This document shows, piece after piece, positions 48,689 through 60,492 of a DNA stretch of 64,000 nt. Numbering within the stretch: position 1 is the first letter of the stretch; the number at the start of each line of letters is the position of its first letter. Origin of the DNA: Atopsyche davidsoni (lineage: Eukaryota; Arthropoda; Insecta; Trichoptera; Hydrobiosidae). Position numbers and translations under genes: made by a program. The stretch is from assembly GCA_022113835.1 (NCBI GenBank), contig JAILWY010000014.1, forward strand, positions 7,317,501 to 7,381,500, in the 5' to 3' direction. The notes under the pieces are model-generated. The model was not told where the DNA came from. It was given only the letters and a program-made list of their open reading frames with translations, and searched no databases.

Positions 48689-50075
48689 AATAAGAATGGA
48701 AATCGCCCAGTATTTCTCGTTCCCTCTTCCGTACAAATGTAAAAGTACCAACGTAGGTACTATTATTTAATTTCAAGGGAGTTTTTCCACTTGATTTATG
48801 TATTTTTTTGTGTTGTTTTGTATATTTGACGTGTAATTTCACGTTTCGGCTCAGACGTTAAGCTTGAAAGATTAGAAGTAATTTCCAAAACACCAACGCA
48901 ATGCTAAACGCCATATTTATCATTTTATTTCAGCATTTCATTTTTTTTTCTTCTTTTGCTTGTGGTTAAGCGTAAACACCATGGAGATCCACGTGTAATT
49001 AACTGTAAAACGTGTTTTTTCAATTAAAGTTTTTAAGACAGTCAACTCTAAGAAAATTCTGTAAAAATATTAATTCGTTTCATTAAATAAATTTAATTAA
49101 AGATGAGAAGAAGTCTGATGATTTGATGCTTGAAACGAATATCGATTGTTTAATTAGCTAAATGAAATAACTCACAGCTGAGAATTATTAAAATTGCAAG
49201 CACGACTGTATACTCTGGAGGTATTTTAGAATAAATTAAACACATTCTTTCGTAGTTCAAATAAACATAATAAAATTATTGCCAAAACGTTGCCAAAAAT
49301 ATTACGAATATAAAACAACAATGGTTGAAATAATTTTAAACGCAAAGAATATTCGCACGTCTTCCCTGTTTCACTGTCGGGACTAAGCTTTGCTTATCTT
49401 TAAAGTTTTGAAATACGCAAGTTGAAAGGTTGGTGAAAAATGCGGGCGCTGGGGGATGCTTTGTAGGTAACTGAGTTAAAAGCTCGAGAAGCTATTTATT
49501 TACCTGTCCTCCTCGCTGGTACAAGCGAGATCCCAGGTATTCTCACTGGGTTAGTACCTACTTTTGTGCAAGTTGATCGTGTGAGTAACTTTTCTCCTTT
49601 ATCAAAATGAACGCGACATCAATTTGAATAGTATCAAGCCTGAATCTCCACCATCACCCTTAGTCGTATGAAATAACAACACTCCATGTTTATAGTACTG
49701 CAAGTAATTCAGGAACTTTGTATTTGGAAAGTGAAAACATCGCAACGGTGTTTTGATAAAAAAATATATAACCAAATACTGTATAATCATTTCGATTGAC
49801 AACAAAGTACTGTCTGGTGTATACCCTTTTATCAAAATCTGGTCGATAGATAAGATTATACGAAGTGATTTACACCAGAATACCGCGAATAAAATACTAA
49901 GAAAACACTTTCAATTCAAAACTAATAACACACTGATATCAGCATATTCAAATACAACCGAGGGGTATTTTATTTTATGTATAAATATCTTAGAGGGGAA
50001 AACTTAAAAAGAAAAATGTATCTATGCCCAGAGGCCGATTCTAATATGTATGCTAATGCGGATGGTTCGAGGGGT

Positions 50076-50123
50076 TGAACCGTGGATGTGCTGAACCGTG
50101 GGAGTGCTGAACCGTGGAAGTGC
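50076..50123 (+). repeat. Three tandem 16 bp units
   Basis: TGAACCGTGGATGTGC is followed by two more units that differ from it at one or two positions. The array adjoins the possible reverse-transcriptase relic read on the other strand. Confidence 0.85.
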
Positions 50124-50127
50124 TGGA

Positions 50128-50275
50128 GTATCTGAGACAAACGAGCAAAGCTTCGATTGCAGCGCAATATAATATGACATGAGCTCCTTCCACATGCTTT
50201 ATGTTTGCGCGCTGGTCCAGTGACTTCCAGCATGAGATCGTCGACATATACCAAGTTAGGTACCTGAATAGGCAT
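50128..50275 (-). mobile_element. Possible reverse-transcriptase fragment of a non-LTR element
   Basis: On the minus strand an ATG frame reads MPIQVPNLVYVDDLMLEVTG, then PARKHKACGRSS. The tract VYVDDLMLEVTGPARK resembles the catalytic Y/F-x-DD strand of R1-type LINE reverse transcriptases, followed by their usual Gly and Arg a few residues on. After about 35 residues another phase looks better (GAHVILYCAAIEALLVCLR), implying a frameshift in a decayed copy. The match is one short motif. It could also be an LTR-element fragment or coincidence. Confidence 0.4.
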
Positions 50276-50739
50276 TATTTAAACATTTTATATTATTTTA
50301 CTGAAATACTGAATAACAAAATGCACTAAAACATGTAGTGACAGCAAGGATTAATATTTGGTTCTGAACTTATTAATCTTTGCATAGAATTCCTGAACCT
50401 CGAATTCTATATAATAAACAATAATTTTGATCAATAAGGTGATTAAAATAAACTAAAAAACAATTTTTATTTTTAAATTTAAAAGCATAATGCGTACCAC
50501 AAAACATTAAATCAGCCTAGCAAAAAAACATATTTATTTTATCATTATATTTGTGACGATATATTTTTTTTAGTTCTAGTTGTGCAAACATCTGTAAATG
50601 TAAAAGAGCAAAGAAAGTTTTCAGACAATTGAAATCGAATTCAAAGGCTTAGCAACAGCAATGTAATTTAAAATAAAAAAACCTCAATCATGATAATAAT
50701 AAATAAATAAAGAATAATAAAGCAGTGGTTCCAAAGGAC

Positions 50740-50930
50740 ACTGAATGACACTGCTCCTCGCGTGTCGCACACGTCCCGTTTCTGTCCCCCGGCCCGGCAG
50801 GAATACTAAACGACGTGTCCATTACCTAATGGGACGTTCGGCTGCTGCTTCAGGAGACATGCAAATATATTGTTTGTTGGGACGAATAACAGTCCGTGCG
50901 CTCACACCGCCGCGCCCGTGAGTTCATTGC
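50740..50930. promoter_or_regulatory. GC-rich island with octamer ATGCAAAT
   Basis: A GC-rich block (CCCCCGGCCCGGCAGG, and later CACCGCCGCGCCCGTGAG) surrounds a perfect POU octamer at 50859-50866. No frame looks coding and no TATA box is present. Candidate enhancer or promoter. Confidence 0.35.
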
Positions 50931-51580
50931 TGAAAATATTCCCGCAACAAAACAATCGTGAGATTGATTGTAAAATTGCGAAATTAGATTCAATTTAAAA
51001 TGGTGACGAGCGCTCGGTACTGCCGTCCTACCTATGGCAATGTCCGTACCTAAAAATAAGACCTACGAGTACCGTACTAAATTCGTTTAAATTTTGTGCC
51101 TGCTGTAAACAATGCGATGATTCGGCTACACAGTTGGAACACACCTGCGAGGAATAGTGATGCATGAGTGAACGGAGCCACGTTGATAATGATTTACACA
51201 ACAGACAATCATTTTTGATATATTTTAAACAAACAAAAGCACCAAGGACTTTTTTGACATTGGTCAGTATAAAAGTAGGAATGCACATAGCTATAAACAA
51301 AATTACTTTGGACAGCGAATTGATAAACAACGCAGTAGGATTGTGATAGCTCAATTTACAACACACTAATTAACTCTAAAGTAAATTGTTGTATTGCAAA
51401 CATCGTGGTGACACTTTTACATTTATGTATATTCCAGCAAATATATTTTTTAACACTGCCATTTCTGAATACATTTAATTAATATCAGTTAATATAATAG
51501 CGAATCGCTTTATTATAACACATGAGGTATGAATTACTCTAAACGAAATGGTATGCTTAAGTTTCTTTTTTTTCTTCCAG

Positions 51581-51967
51581 TAGGCACAAGATAAACAAAT
51601 TATGATGTACCGGAAAACGATACGTTTATTCTGTTACAACATAAATATATCAATATCTCTGAAAAAGGTCGGCGTATAGAAAACGGCTCTTAGCCCAAAA
51701 AAAAATATTACGCAAAAAAACTTTAAAATGGCACCATGGATATGCACGCATACTTGGAGTATTGGGGATGAGTGTATACAGCGAAGCCCTGACCCTCGTC
51801 ATCTCGTGTCAACTGACTCGAGACGATGTCCTTATGGTGACGTGTGCGTATATGGAATACGGCCACGTACGCACAGTCATTATGGGAGTTTAGTAGATCG
51901 TGAGGGTGCAGAGATCAGCGCTGTGCTCCGCGACCAGCACTCGCAACGGGATCTCTCACACTCGTGA
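51581..51967 (+). other. Candidate plus-strand exon with 79-codon ORF
   Basis: A long T/C tract ending CTTCCAG at 51580 is one of the strongest acceptors here, yet all three frames stop within about 25 bases. Any exon would therefore start as untranslated sequence. An ATG with a good context (AAAATGG at 51728) then opens 79 codons to 51967 (MAPWICTHTWSIGDECIQRS at the start) in a GC-richer block. No signal peptide or known domain is seen. It may be a 5' exon with a start codon, a non-coding RNA exon, or chance. Confidence 0.25.
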
Positions 51968-52584
51968 TGTATGAATACATAATATGTGATACGAATGAAT
52001 GGACTTGGGTTCAGATACACCGTGTACACCATAAACGATAATAGAAATACACATCCACATGCACGATACACGTAATGAATTGCTATTGAATAATTTAATG
52101 TACACCCAAAGTATTTACTTTTTCCCTTGGTTTAAATTTAGCTGAAGTGTCAAGTTATTGGGCAATGATATTTTTGGTGGGTATTCGATAGAAAACGTCT
52201 GTTTGACATTGAATGAGTGAACGATACAAGGTTTGGCAGTAAACCATATTTATTTTTTTAAGTTTACAGTGAAGTGTCTGGTATTTCGGTTATATTTACT
52301 TACAACGCTTCTGCCGCGTGTACACCAACTTTAAGAGGTGAATGTAATTTTCTTTTAAAGTTAATTCAAATTATTTAAACTGTTGAAACTGGATTAGAAG
52401 TTTCTTAACTGTGCACTATATAAATAATGGTAAAGATTAATAAGTAATTATATTTTAGGTATCATTGCTAAAAGTATTATTTGAATCAGCATTTGTTTCC
52501 AAAGTATTACTCACAGTTCACTCGCGATAACTCACCGCCAGAACATGTTACTTTCTTTAAGCCTCTCGTGTGAGATCACAAAGT

Positions 52585-52640
52585 ACTTACCCCCTTTTGG
52601 CACGAACCCGCTGTCTACACGCAGGGAGAGATTTATAACC
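52585..52640 (-). promoter_or_regulatory. TATA box followed by splice donor
   Basis: On the minus strand TTATAAAT (TATA core 52637-52631) in a GC-rich setting is followed 45 bases later by GGGG|GTAAGTAC, a near-perfect donor with the intron from 52590. With a start about 30 bp after the TATA box the first exon would be only about 15-20 bases, unless initiation is further upstream. It could be an alternative first exon of a minus-strand gene. Confidence 0.35.
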
Positions 52641-52644
52641 CCTC

Positions 52645-55600
52645 CAGACACGAAAGAGACGACAGATTAATGCGCTCGCTGCACTCGTGTGTCTTCCTGG
52701 TCTAACATTGGAATATTTATTTAGATTCAGGAATAACCGCCAGTGGCATGGGACGATTTTTAGTTCAAGATTGATCGCTACTTTTATAATGTTGCATTAT
52801 CTGCATGAGTTATATCATCTTCAGTAAAGCGTACAGCTACAAAAAACGAAACAATAATTTTGAAAGTAAATAAAAGCTTTGCTGCTTTGTTGACGCAATA
52901 AAATAATAATTTAATGTTATATTTAATCATATAATATGTCAAATCGATCGATGCCCAACGCGTAAACAATTTGATTTTGAGCACGATAGACAGTCTTCAT
53001 TCAGTTTCAAGGTCAATGGGAAGAGAAATATTTAAGTACTATGCTTTTCTTAGATGTTTACAAAAAAAAATTCTCTCATTGCGTAAGTAAGATGTGGCTG
53101 AGAAAATAAATGCATCATAAAAGTAATGTTAGTATTTTTTTATTTTAAAACTACAAAATATATTCATAGATTTTCGCCTAACATATTAAATGAAACCTGC
53201 AATAAAAACTCAACCTGACCAAAAGCGTATTCAATAGCATTATTAAAGTATGATTGAGTTTAATGACACAGCGAATACGATCTACAACAAAATCGCCACT
53301 GATTGCACCCGATAATAAAGATACGTGTGTGAATCTAATACGTCATGCCTATATAGATAGTCCACACCTGTTAGATGTTACCTGTAAATTTCTATGTCGG
53401 CTGTCGACAGGAAATAAAATCTTACGAACGTGATCGTGTTGAATTATAGTCATTTATAGGGCTATGAGCTCACGAAACACATCTAAAGTACATCCGGAGC
53501 GAGATATCTAGGTGGTGGAATAACAATTTGGACAGGTACACGAACACATGTTTTTAACAATAAGCTTACCAGATAGCAACGCTATTGCATGTTTCAAATA
53601 GCTTTATTACTAGTCGTTTAATATACAGCAACAACAACAGCATCTAATTCAAGTATGCTCATTGTTAGCGAGTACAAAATTAACTTGTATTAAAATGATG
53701 ACTTTCTAAATGAATATGTCTGTATGAATCGGATAATTACTTTTGAATTGCCATCCGAAAATCTCAATCCAATGTATTTTGATTTGATAATCTAAATATC
53801 TGTGTGCGGGAATCGTTTGATGTATATGGGTCAATTATTGAAACATATTCACAAATAATTTCAATGGCTCGTAAATTTATTTTATGGGTGTATAAAGAGT
53901 ACTGGAAGTGGTTACCCACATTTTAAATGGGTGAGTTTTTTTAAGCAAATGAATTATTTATTCAAAACACTTATATACCCTATTACCTTGTAGTGGAACA
54001 AAAGCGATATCATTATCGATATACCGGGTAATTTTCCAATATTACACACATTAATATCTAGTAGAGTTGTCTAAGTTAAGAGTAAAGAAGGTATCCATCC
54101 TATAATGCTCCGTGATCTTGATAATATTACATTCGTCAACCATTCAAGGCTTTCTTTTTTTATTTTACTATCCTGATACCATTTTAACTAAGAATGCAGA
54201 CTTCAAGTCAGAAGAAAATTTTCGTCTGGTATGTTTCATTTAAGATTCAAACGAATGCTAAAAAAATATTTCTACACATAAAATATTTAATTTTCTTAGT
54301 AAAAAGTGTACCAAAATCAAATAAAAAATATGTATGATGTTTTCAAGCTTATTTAAAAAAAATGAGTATTGTTGTTTACGAGTTGATAGTTTATCAAGAA
54401 GGCTTTGCATAAAGTCTCATTCCAACATTAATAAATAAAACGAAAAAATAAAATATTTGAATGCTACATCAAAATATACCCTTGAGGCATATCAATGCTA
54501 TTTTGCGAGTGTCCAATGTGGATGGCATTTCAATAAATCCAATATGAGCTATTTTCAGCTTTCACCGAGGCCTTGTGTGCAGAGATAGTTAATCTCGAAT
54601 GATCGACTTTAGCCGTCTAAGGGCAGCGGAGGTCACATGTCAGACAACAATAAATTCCAACATATTCGATATAGCATTTATTTACCCTTATGACTTTCTA
54701 ACCTTTTGAAAGTCAACCAGATTATTACGGATAATAGATACTCGCACCGTACTACCCAACACATTTAAGCTACTCATAAAAACTTTTACTTCGAAGCGTA
54801 TCCAAAAAGTTTTAACGTTGCGTGCCTTGAAATATGAAATCCAAATCACAAATAAAAAAATTAAAACTTCTGAGACGAATAAATCAACAAAGACCCAAAA
54901 AAGCGTAATTCTATTTGTTTTGTCGTAATTAGCTAAAATATTTGAAAATATCATAAACTTAAATAAAAAGTTTTTACAATGTCTAGTAAAGTCAGTCAAC
55001 TCTGATAGCAAGAGACGCCTGCCGAATTCCAACGACTATGATGAAAATATCGTCCAAACGAACAAACAAAATTAGTATTTTTTTAACGAAATGCAAAACT
55101 ATTTAGATTTGAAATTGTTTAGTACCACAACCGATTAATTATTAAATAACTTTTCCAGGCTTTTCACCCAGCCAAATTGCGCCTAGTCGTATACTTAGCA
55201 AACAGGCCATAAAACTGATTCGCGCCAGATCGTTGGAAAAATTAAAACAATAAATTTATGATAATCATTAATAAAATTTTTATAAAGGCTTCAATGATTT
55301 GTAAGTAACCCTAAACTGTAATAACTTTTAAGATACAGATACCAATAAAATTCTTCTTTAACTACAAAAAAGATGCTAATACTGCAATATACAATAGATT
55401 TTACTTCCATGCTCTTCTTTTGCGTATTAAATGTTAGTAAAACATAAAAATACGATATTTTTCTGTAGACACTAACAATACTATTTAAAAGAACTCATCG
55501 TAAAAGTAATATTTTAGAAATGGTTCGTGTGTTATGTCGAAATATAAGCGAGTTTGGTAGAAGGGTGCGAAAAGATAAACAAGTTATAAGTACTAGCACA

Positions 55601-56640
55601 CGCTGAAAGCCTTATGAGTCACCCTCACTTGTAAGGGTTTGTCGTGACTTGCATAGTAACAGGCGGCAGACACCCTCGCCATATAATCCTGATGCAAAAT
55701 AAATAAACTGAGTCTCTCAAATCATACAGCCTATGGTCGTGCACTTCAAAGAAGCAAGTTGACACGTGTTTCTCCAAAACCAAAGTTGTGTATATGCATA
55801 CATCTCACGGACTTCATATCAATTTCATAAATAATAAAAAATTCTCTATTCATAGTGTTACTTTTATTTTCATCTAAAAATATATCTATTCCATTGTAAA
55901 ATAAAAAAATTGCAATATGTCTCAAATAATCATATTTAATATTTTACAACGAAATATAAGCCTGTAAAAACTTTTAGAGGTAATATAAACTAGAGACTTT
56001 TACAAGTAGATTGAATAGTTGTGGATTGTTTCCAATAATTTACAGCAATAATAAAATTCTGTAATTCTCGAGCTCTGTAACAATTAAACTATCTGATCCG
56101 TCGCAAATCACACGAATGCGATGACAATAGTTGCTTTTTGCAGTATATAATTTTAAACGTATAAGCAAAGCGTATCAATATAGAATAATATAAATAATAG
56201 TTTATAAAATCACATTTAAAAATAAATGATATCATGAAAGTTGAAGAACTGATAAAGGTTTTATTATGTTCATAAAAATACGATATATATTCTATTTGTA
56301 ATCCAACAGTTCCGGTCGAAGGCACGCGGCTATTGACCTCTATTCATTCATGATACTCTTCTTATCACAATTTTAATGATGATATTTTTAATTACAGACT
56401 AATTTATCTCTTTTTAAAATAAACATCCTAATCCGAATAACACGGTCTTTTAATAAAAATAATAAATATGATGTATTTCATTTATGCTATACATAAACAG
56501 AAAACCGAACAAAACGAATAGTATTGTTGTTATTTTACGATTGAAACATTTGGACTAGATTTATTTTAGTTGAAAGATGATTTGGATAGTAGCAGATTAT
56601 TGCATATTTTTTTAAGCTTTATATAATTAAATAATACATC
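52645..56640. other. AT-rich stretch, no gene seen
   Basis: Frames are short. The longest, minus strand 54688-55032, begins with a non-ATG codon. A TATCGATA motif occurs at 54014-54021. Confidence 0.55.
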
Positions 56641-56879
56641 TAGGATGCGTGCAATGTAAATAGTACGAACATTTGTACCGCGCGCGTGTATTATATGATT
56701 CTACAGCATACAAAGCCGGCAGCTGTCAAATGCCGAACACATGTTTACTCTGTGCCTATTTCAAGCTCGACTGAAATAATAGCTACTAATTGTCCGGAAT
56801 AATAGTGTACAATGTTGTGATAGTGCATTGTGAGATGAAAAACAATAAAACCTCCTCTAAAGAAACATAACCTAAACCG

Positions 56880-57360
56880 CAGCATAAACATAACCTCACG
56901 CGCCAACGTGACAGTCAAACGAAGCGGGGAAAACAAAATAAGATCGCCACCCGTCCGCGGTATCGATTATGAAGAAAAAAATAAACATACCTTTGCGGGC
57001 AAATATCTCGGTGTCGGAGTCCACAAAATATAGCACGAAAATCAATAGCACAATGTCACAAGGCGTCCTCGACAAGCAGCACGAAAATTGCGATTTCAAA
57101 CAGTCCCGCTGCGAGAGTGGTCTGCGGTGTTTTATTTACAGGCTCGGATGCTCGACTGACGTTTCTTCGGGCGGGAAAGAGCGCGTGCTCTCCCGCGCAC
57201 GGCCCGGCTGCACTGGCGGCGCGCGAGACCAGCCCCGCAGCCCCGCAGCCCCGCAGCCCCGCAGCCCCGCAGCCCCGCATCCCCGCCCCGCCCCGCCCCG
57301 CCCAGGCGCCCCCGGAGCCCCCGGCCGGGGCTGCCACACGTGGCGGGCGCTACTTGGTAT
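56880..57360 (-). promoter_or_regulatory. CpG island with candidate 5' non-coding exon
   Basis: Bases 57160-57345 are the most GC-rich part of the window, including five tandem AGCCCCGC-type units near 57235-57282. Downstream on the minus strand, CGCAAAG|GTATGT (donor at 56991/56990) closes the block. No ATG in the bridging frame precedes that donor, so the exon would be untranslated. On the plus strand an ATG at 56969 opens 135 codons through the island, the second-longest frame here, but the upper half is Pro/Ala/Arg repeat translation. I favour a minus-strand promoter plus leader exon. Strand is uncertain. Confidence 0.4.
57235..57300. repeat. GC-rich tandem repeat (CCCCGCAG and CCCCG units)
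   Basis: An 8 bp unit GCAGCCCC repeats about five times and then passes into a 5 bp CCCCG run. It is a simple repeat inside the CpG island. Confidence 0.85.
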
Positions 57361-57572
57361 TGTCACATTTTCATAGCACGCTTACGCATAAACAATATAT
57401 TGTACACCCACCTTTGTGACACAAGTCACCCAGTGATTTTGAAGGCGTTGAAGGAAAACATCTTCATGTTCCGCCGACAAAACCAAATACACTAGACTAG
57501 ACCTTTGTTACGAAGTCTTCGTAAATAATATTTTTTTTTACTCATATGTGTTCCGTACACTAACTCAATGAG

Positions 57573-57708
57573 CCATCCGTGTACGCTACCGCCTGAGTCA
57601 CATTTTGTAAACCCCACAACCTACGCGCAACACCATGAGACGGCTACATGGCATACTGTAAGCATAGCCCTGACAACTATTGTAAATAACAACAAACCAT
57701 AATAAATA
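57573..57708 (+). repeat. Diverged direct repeat, copy A
   Basis: About 135 bp resembling 57840-57972 at roughly three of four positions. Shared landmarks include GTACGCTA, TTGTAA.CCCCAC, CTACCTGCGCGCA-like sequence, GTAAGCA.AGC and CAACTATTGTAAAT, with an AATAAA near the 3' end. Confidence 0.65.
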
Positions 57709-57839
57709 ATCTTGAATTTTTTTTTCTTGTCTTCAAAAAATAGGAAGTGCAAACGGTTATATTTGACTTGAACCGAAATTCGAAAAAAATATTTCTAAAA
57801 CATTATTTTCTCTATGCAATCTCAATAACTAAAATAGAG

Positions 57840-57972
57840 ACATCCATGTACGCTATCACCTTAGCCACACCTTGTAAGCCCCACTACCTGCGCGCAGGAT
57901 TAGGGAATAGCCACATTCCGTATTGTAAGCAAAGCTCTTACAACTATTGTAAATTAATATTAAAAAATAAAC
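57840..57972 (+). repeat. Diverged direct repeat, copy B
   Basis: This is the partner of 57573-57708, 267 bp downstream. Both end in AATAAA-like sequence. Paired copies with a terminal polyadenylation-type signal could be decayed LTRs or retroposon tails, or a local duplication. No coding sequence lies between them. Confidence 0.65.
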
Positions 57973-58992
57973 CCCGCATGTAATGACAAATAACAGTCAT
58001 AAGTGTGTAAAGACATATCGCATTGAGGATACACAAAATTTTCTAAGTGGATTATTATCCAAAACTATATCAGGCTAGTGTGCCAACTATTAACTTCTTT
58101 AATTCTTACTCCTTGGAGTTTGCTGGTTAAGACAGTTAGTTACCGGTCATATAATTTAGAAATCTTGAAGAAGGAAAACCTTTAAAGAGGAAATGCAATT
58201 TTTATTTAATTATACAGGTAAATAAATATTCAGATTCCAGTCACATTTCGACATTATTTACGTGTTATCACATTAAACTTATTAAAAAAATATTGTACAT
58301 ATATAATATATGCTCGTTTCCATGTAAAAAAAAATAAAAATTAGAATATGAATTCTATATTTTTATGAAAACTCTCACAGATATTGTTTACTATCTCAAT
58401 ACCTAAATTCACATTGTTTTTGTCATCGCATTATCTCGTAACTGCAGTTTTTACGAGAAATAAAATATTATCTTATAATTTTATACAAACATAGATTCGT
58501 GTTGTATAAACCGGCGCCAGTAAATAAATATCATTTCCCATTTCACTATATTACAGTGATCTCTTATTTCTCAAATTCAAATCAAGTAATATTTGAATAC
58601 ATAATATTAGTGTGGGAACCTTGTATAGGAGTTTGGAGGACTTTCTTCTTATTAAAAATTCGCTATTGTGTATTGAATTGTACAATATCTCTTAATTGAT
58701 TGCGTATTTTTTGCATGCTATTGCATTGAGATGTCGTTTTATTGTGAAATGCATATGTTGCATTGTCAAAAGATATAATTAATGAGAATTTGCCAGGTGG
58801 TCATGATTGTGCAGGTGATTCGGTCTTCTTGCAGTTAACGATTGCAGCGATGACCGTGGCTATAATGACGGATATACACTCTTGAGTACCTGGCGTGGAT
58901 CGTGAATGCGCCCATTCATATGATTTTCAAATGCATTGGCCATCCACTTGAAAATTCAATATGAAAATACTATATACCAGTGGCGTGCGGTG

Positions 58993-59000
58993 TATAAAAG
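58993..59000 (+). promoter_or_regulatory. TATAAAAG site after GGCGTGCGG
   Basis: A canonical TATA sequence follows a short GC-rich CCAGTGGCGTGCGGTG block. That block looks like a dispersed-repeat tract, so a repeat end is as likely as a promoter. No downstream exon is visible. Confidence 0.2.
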
Positions 59001-60449
59001 CAATAAAGCCCTTGTCCTGAAATATATTCTAAGTATTGAAAATAACATTTCATAGGATTTTCTTACTATTTTTATCGATACTGACACCAGAGACATACAC
59101 AATACACTCTAGAAATTATATTAATTTTTTTTTTACTAAACACACTTTGTCTAAAGGCGATACGTTGCGAATGTATATTTTCTATATTTCCAGATAGACC
59201 CTAGGTTTTTCTCCAGTTAGTGGCTATAAAATTTTTAATGTGGCACATGAACGATATCCTTTTTCCAGACATTAAAAATAAATCTATAAAATACTTTTTA
59301 CTATGCTTGTTCATACAGAATTAAACTGTATATAGCTATCAATTATGTATGATGCTAAATATTAGTGTATAGAACAGTCCTACTTTATAAAAACTATTTA
59401 TAATTTGTGAAAATGGAAAACGACGATAAATGTAAACGTTTTAGTAATGCTTAGGTGGCCACATGGAGATCTAAGATATTATTGAAAAAACGTGGGGCTA
59501 TAATACGTCTCGTAAAAAATAAAAAAACTGTAAGTATATATTTATTATTTGTGCATTTATAGAAACTTTCGTGTATATACGACTGAAAAGAAATCGCTGG
59601 GGGAGGTTCGCTTCATAGTCAAATTGAAAATGCTCAAAGACTTAAAGGAATTTTTAGAAGAATTTTCGTAGAATTTCAATATCTACAAGTCGTAGCTCCG
59701 ACACTACATATTGAGTTTATATGTAAAAGCGAAAAAATACGTTGAAATAAGAGAATATAGTCTTTTGGAACAAAAACCACGGAAGAAATAATAAGGGAAT
59801 TTTCGATACGTCACCGACGACGGGTGTGTTCGAGAGATTGAAACACGAAATAAGATAAGCGTTATTGATCTTATCACATGACTTTAGAAATTATTGTTAA
59901 GATTTCCTACCAAGAAAATAAGAGCTGTTGTTAATGAATAATTTTACTTGTTATAAGCAAGTGATTTACATAATCCAAAAATATATAGACTGAAATAAAT
60001 TATAAAATTCTTTGATAGTAAAAATAATTCACTGTGGTTCTTTAGGAATATATTATTTCAGTGTAACGTATATTCTAATTATTCAGTTATTTATACGAAT
60101 ACTTTCTTCGTTCTCTCATTGTTTCATTGTCATCGTCTATACTTGATTAGATTTTTACAAATATTATTAGATAATTTACAGAGTATTTCTATTATATATT
60201 AATTTTTAAAGATATTTCATTCGATATTTCTGCCAATCATTTATTCAGTTTTACATATTAAATAAAGATAAAAAATATATAAAATAATAATATGTTGAAT
60301 ACTAGATGTACCATGATCACATTTGTATTAAAAGAGACTAGAGATAAAAAAACTGAATAAAAATAATTTTCTAGATATTTTCTGATAATTTAAATTTATT
60401 TGTGAATCATATGTTGATTCGCCGTGATAAAAAATAATGTTTAATTTCC

Positions 60450-60492
60450 ACTGTCGATATCCAGGATTTATATGCGATATCGATATCGATTT
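60450..60492. promoter_or_regulatory. CGATA/DRE motif cluster
   Basis: TCGATATCC is followed by GCGATATCGATATCGAT, which contains a perfect TATCGATA (60478-60485). TATCGATA is the DREF-binding element of insect housekeeping promoters. Clustered CGATA is the BEAF-32 insulator motif in Drosophila, though that protein may not exist in this lineage. Confidence 0.3.

Larger units (their letters stand above)
44670..50050. other. Mostly AT-rich stretch, no gene seen
   Basis: A GC-richer patch near 44750-44860 includes TGACAGCTG and GGCGGCTCGGCGCC but no exon. Other contents are listed separately (hairpins, microsatellite). Open frames are short and of chance length. Confidence 0.5.

Noticed and set aside
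50053..50247. His/Ser-rich minus-strand frame of 64 codons
   Set aside because: It begins with a real triplet start only by phase choice and mostly translates the 16 bp tandem repeat and a frameshifted element relic.
54688..55032. 114-codon minus-strand frame
   Set aside because: It starts with TTG, is AT-rich and Phe/Ile/Leu-biased, and has no domain or splice evidence.
56896..57099. Minus-strand frame resembling a signal peptide (DIVLLIFVLYFVDS)
   Set aside because: The frame has no ATG between its upstream stop and the donor at 56990. It is more likely untranslated leader.
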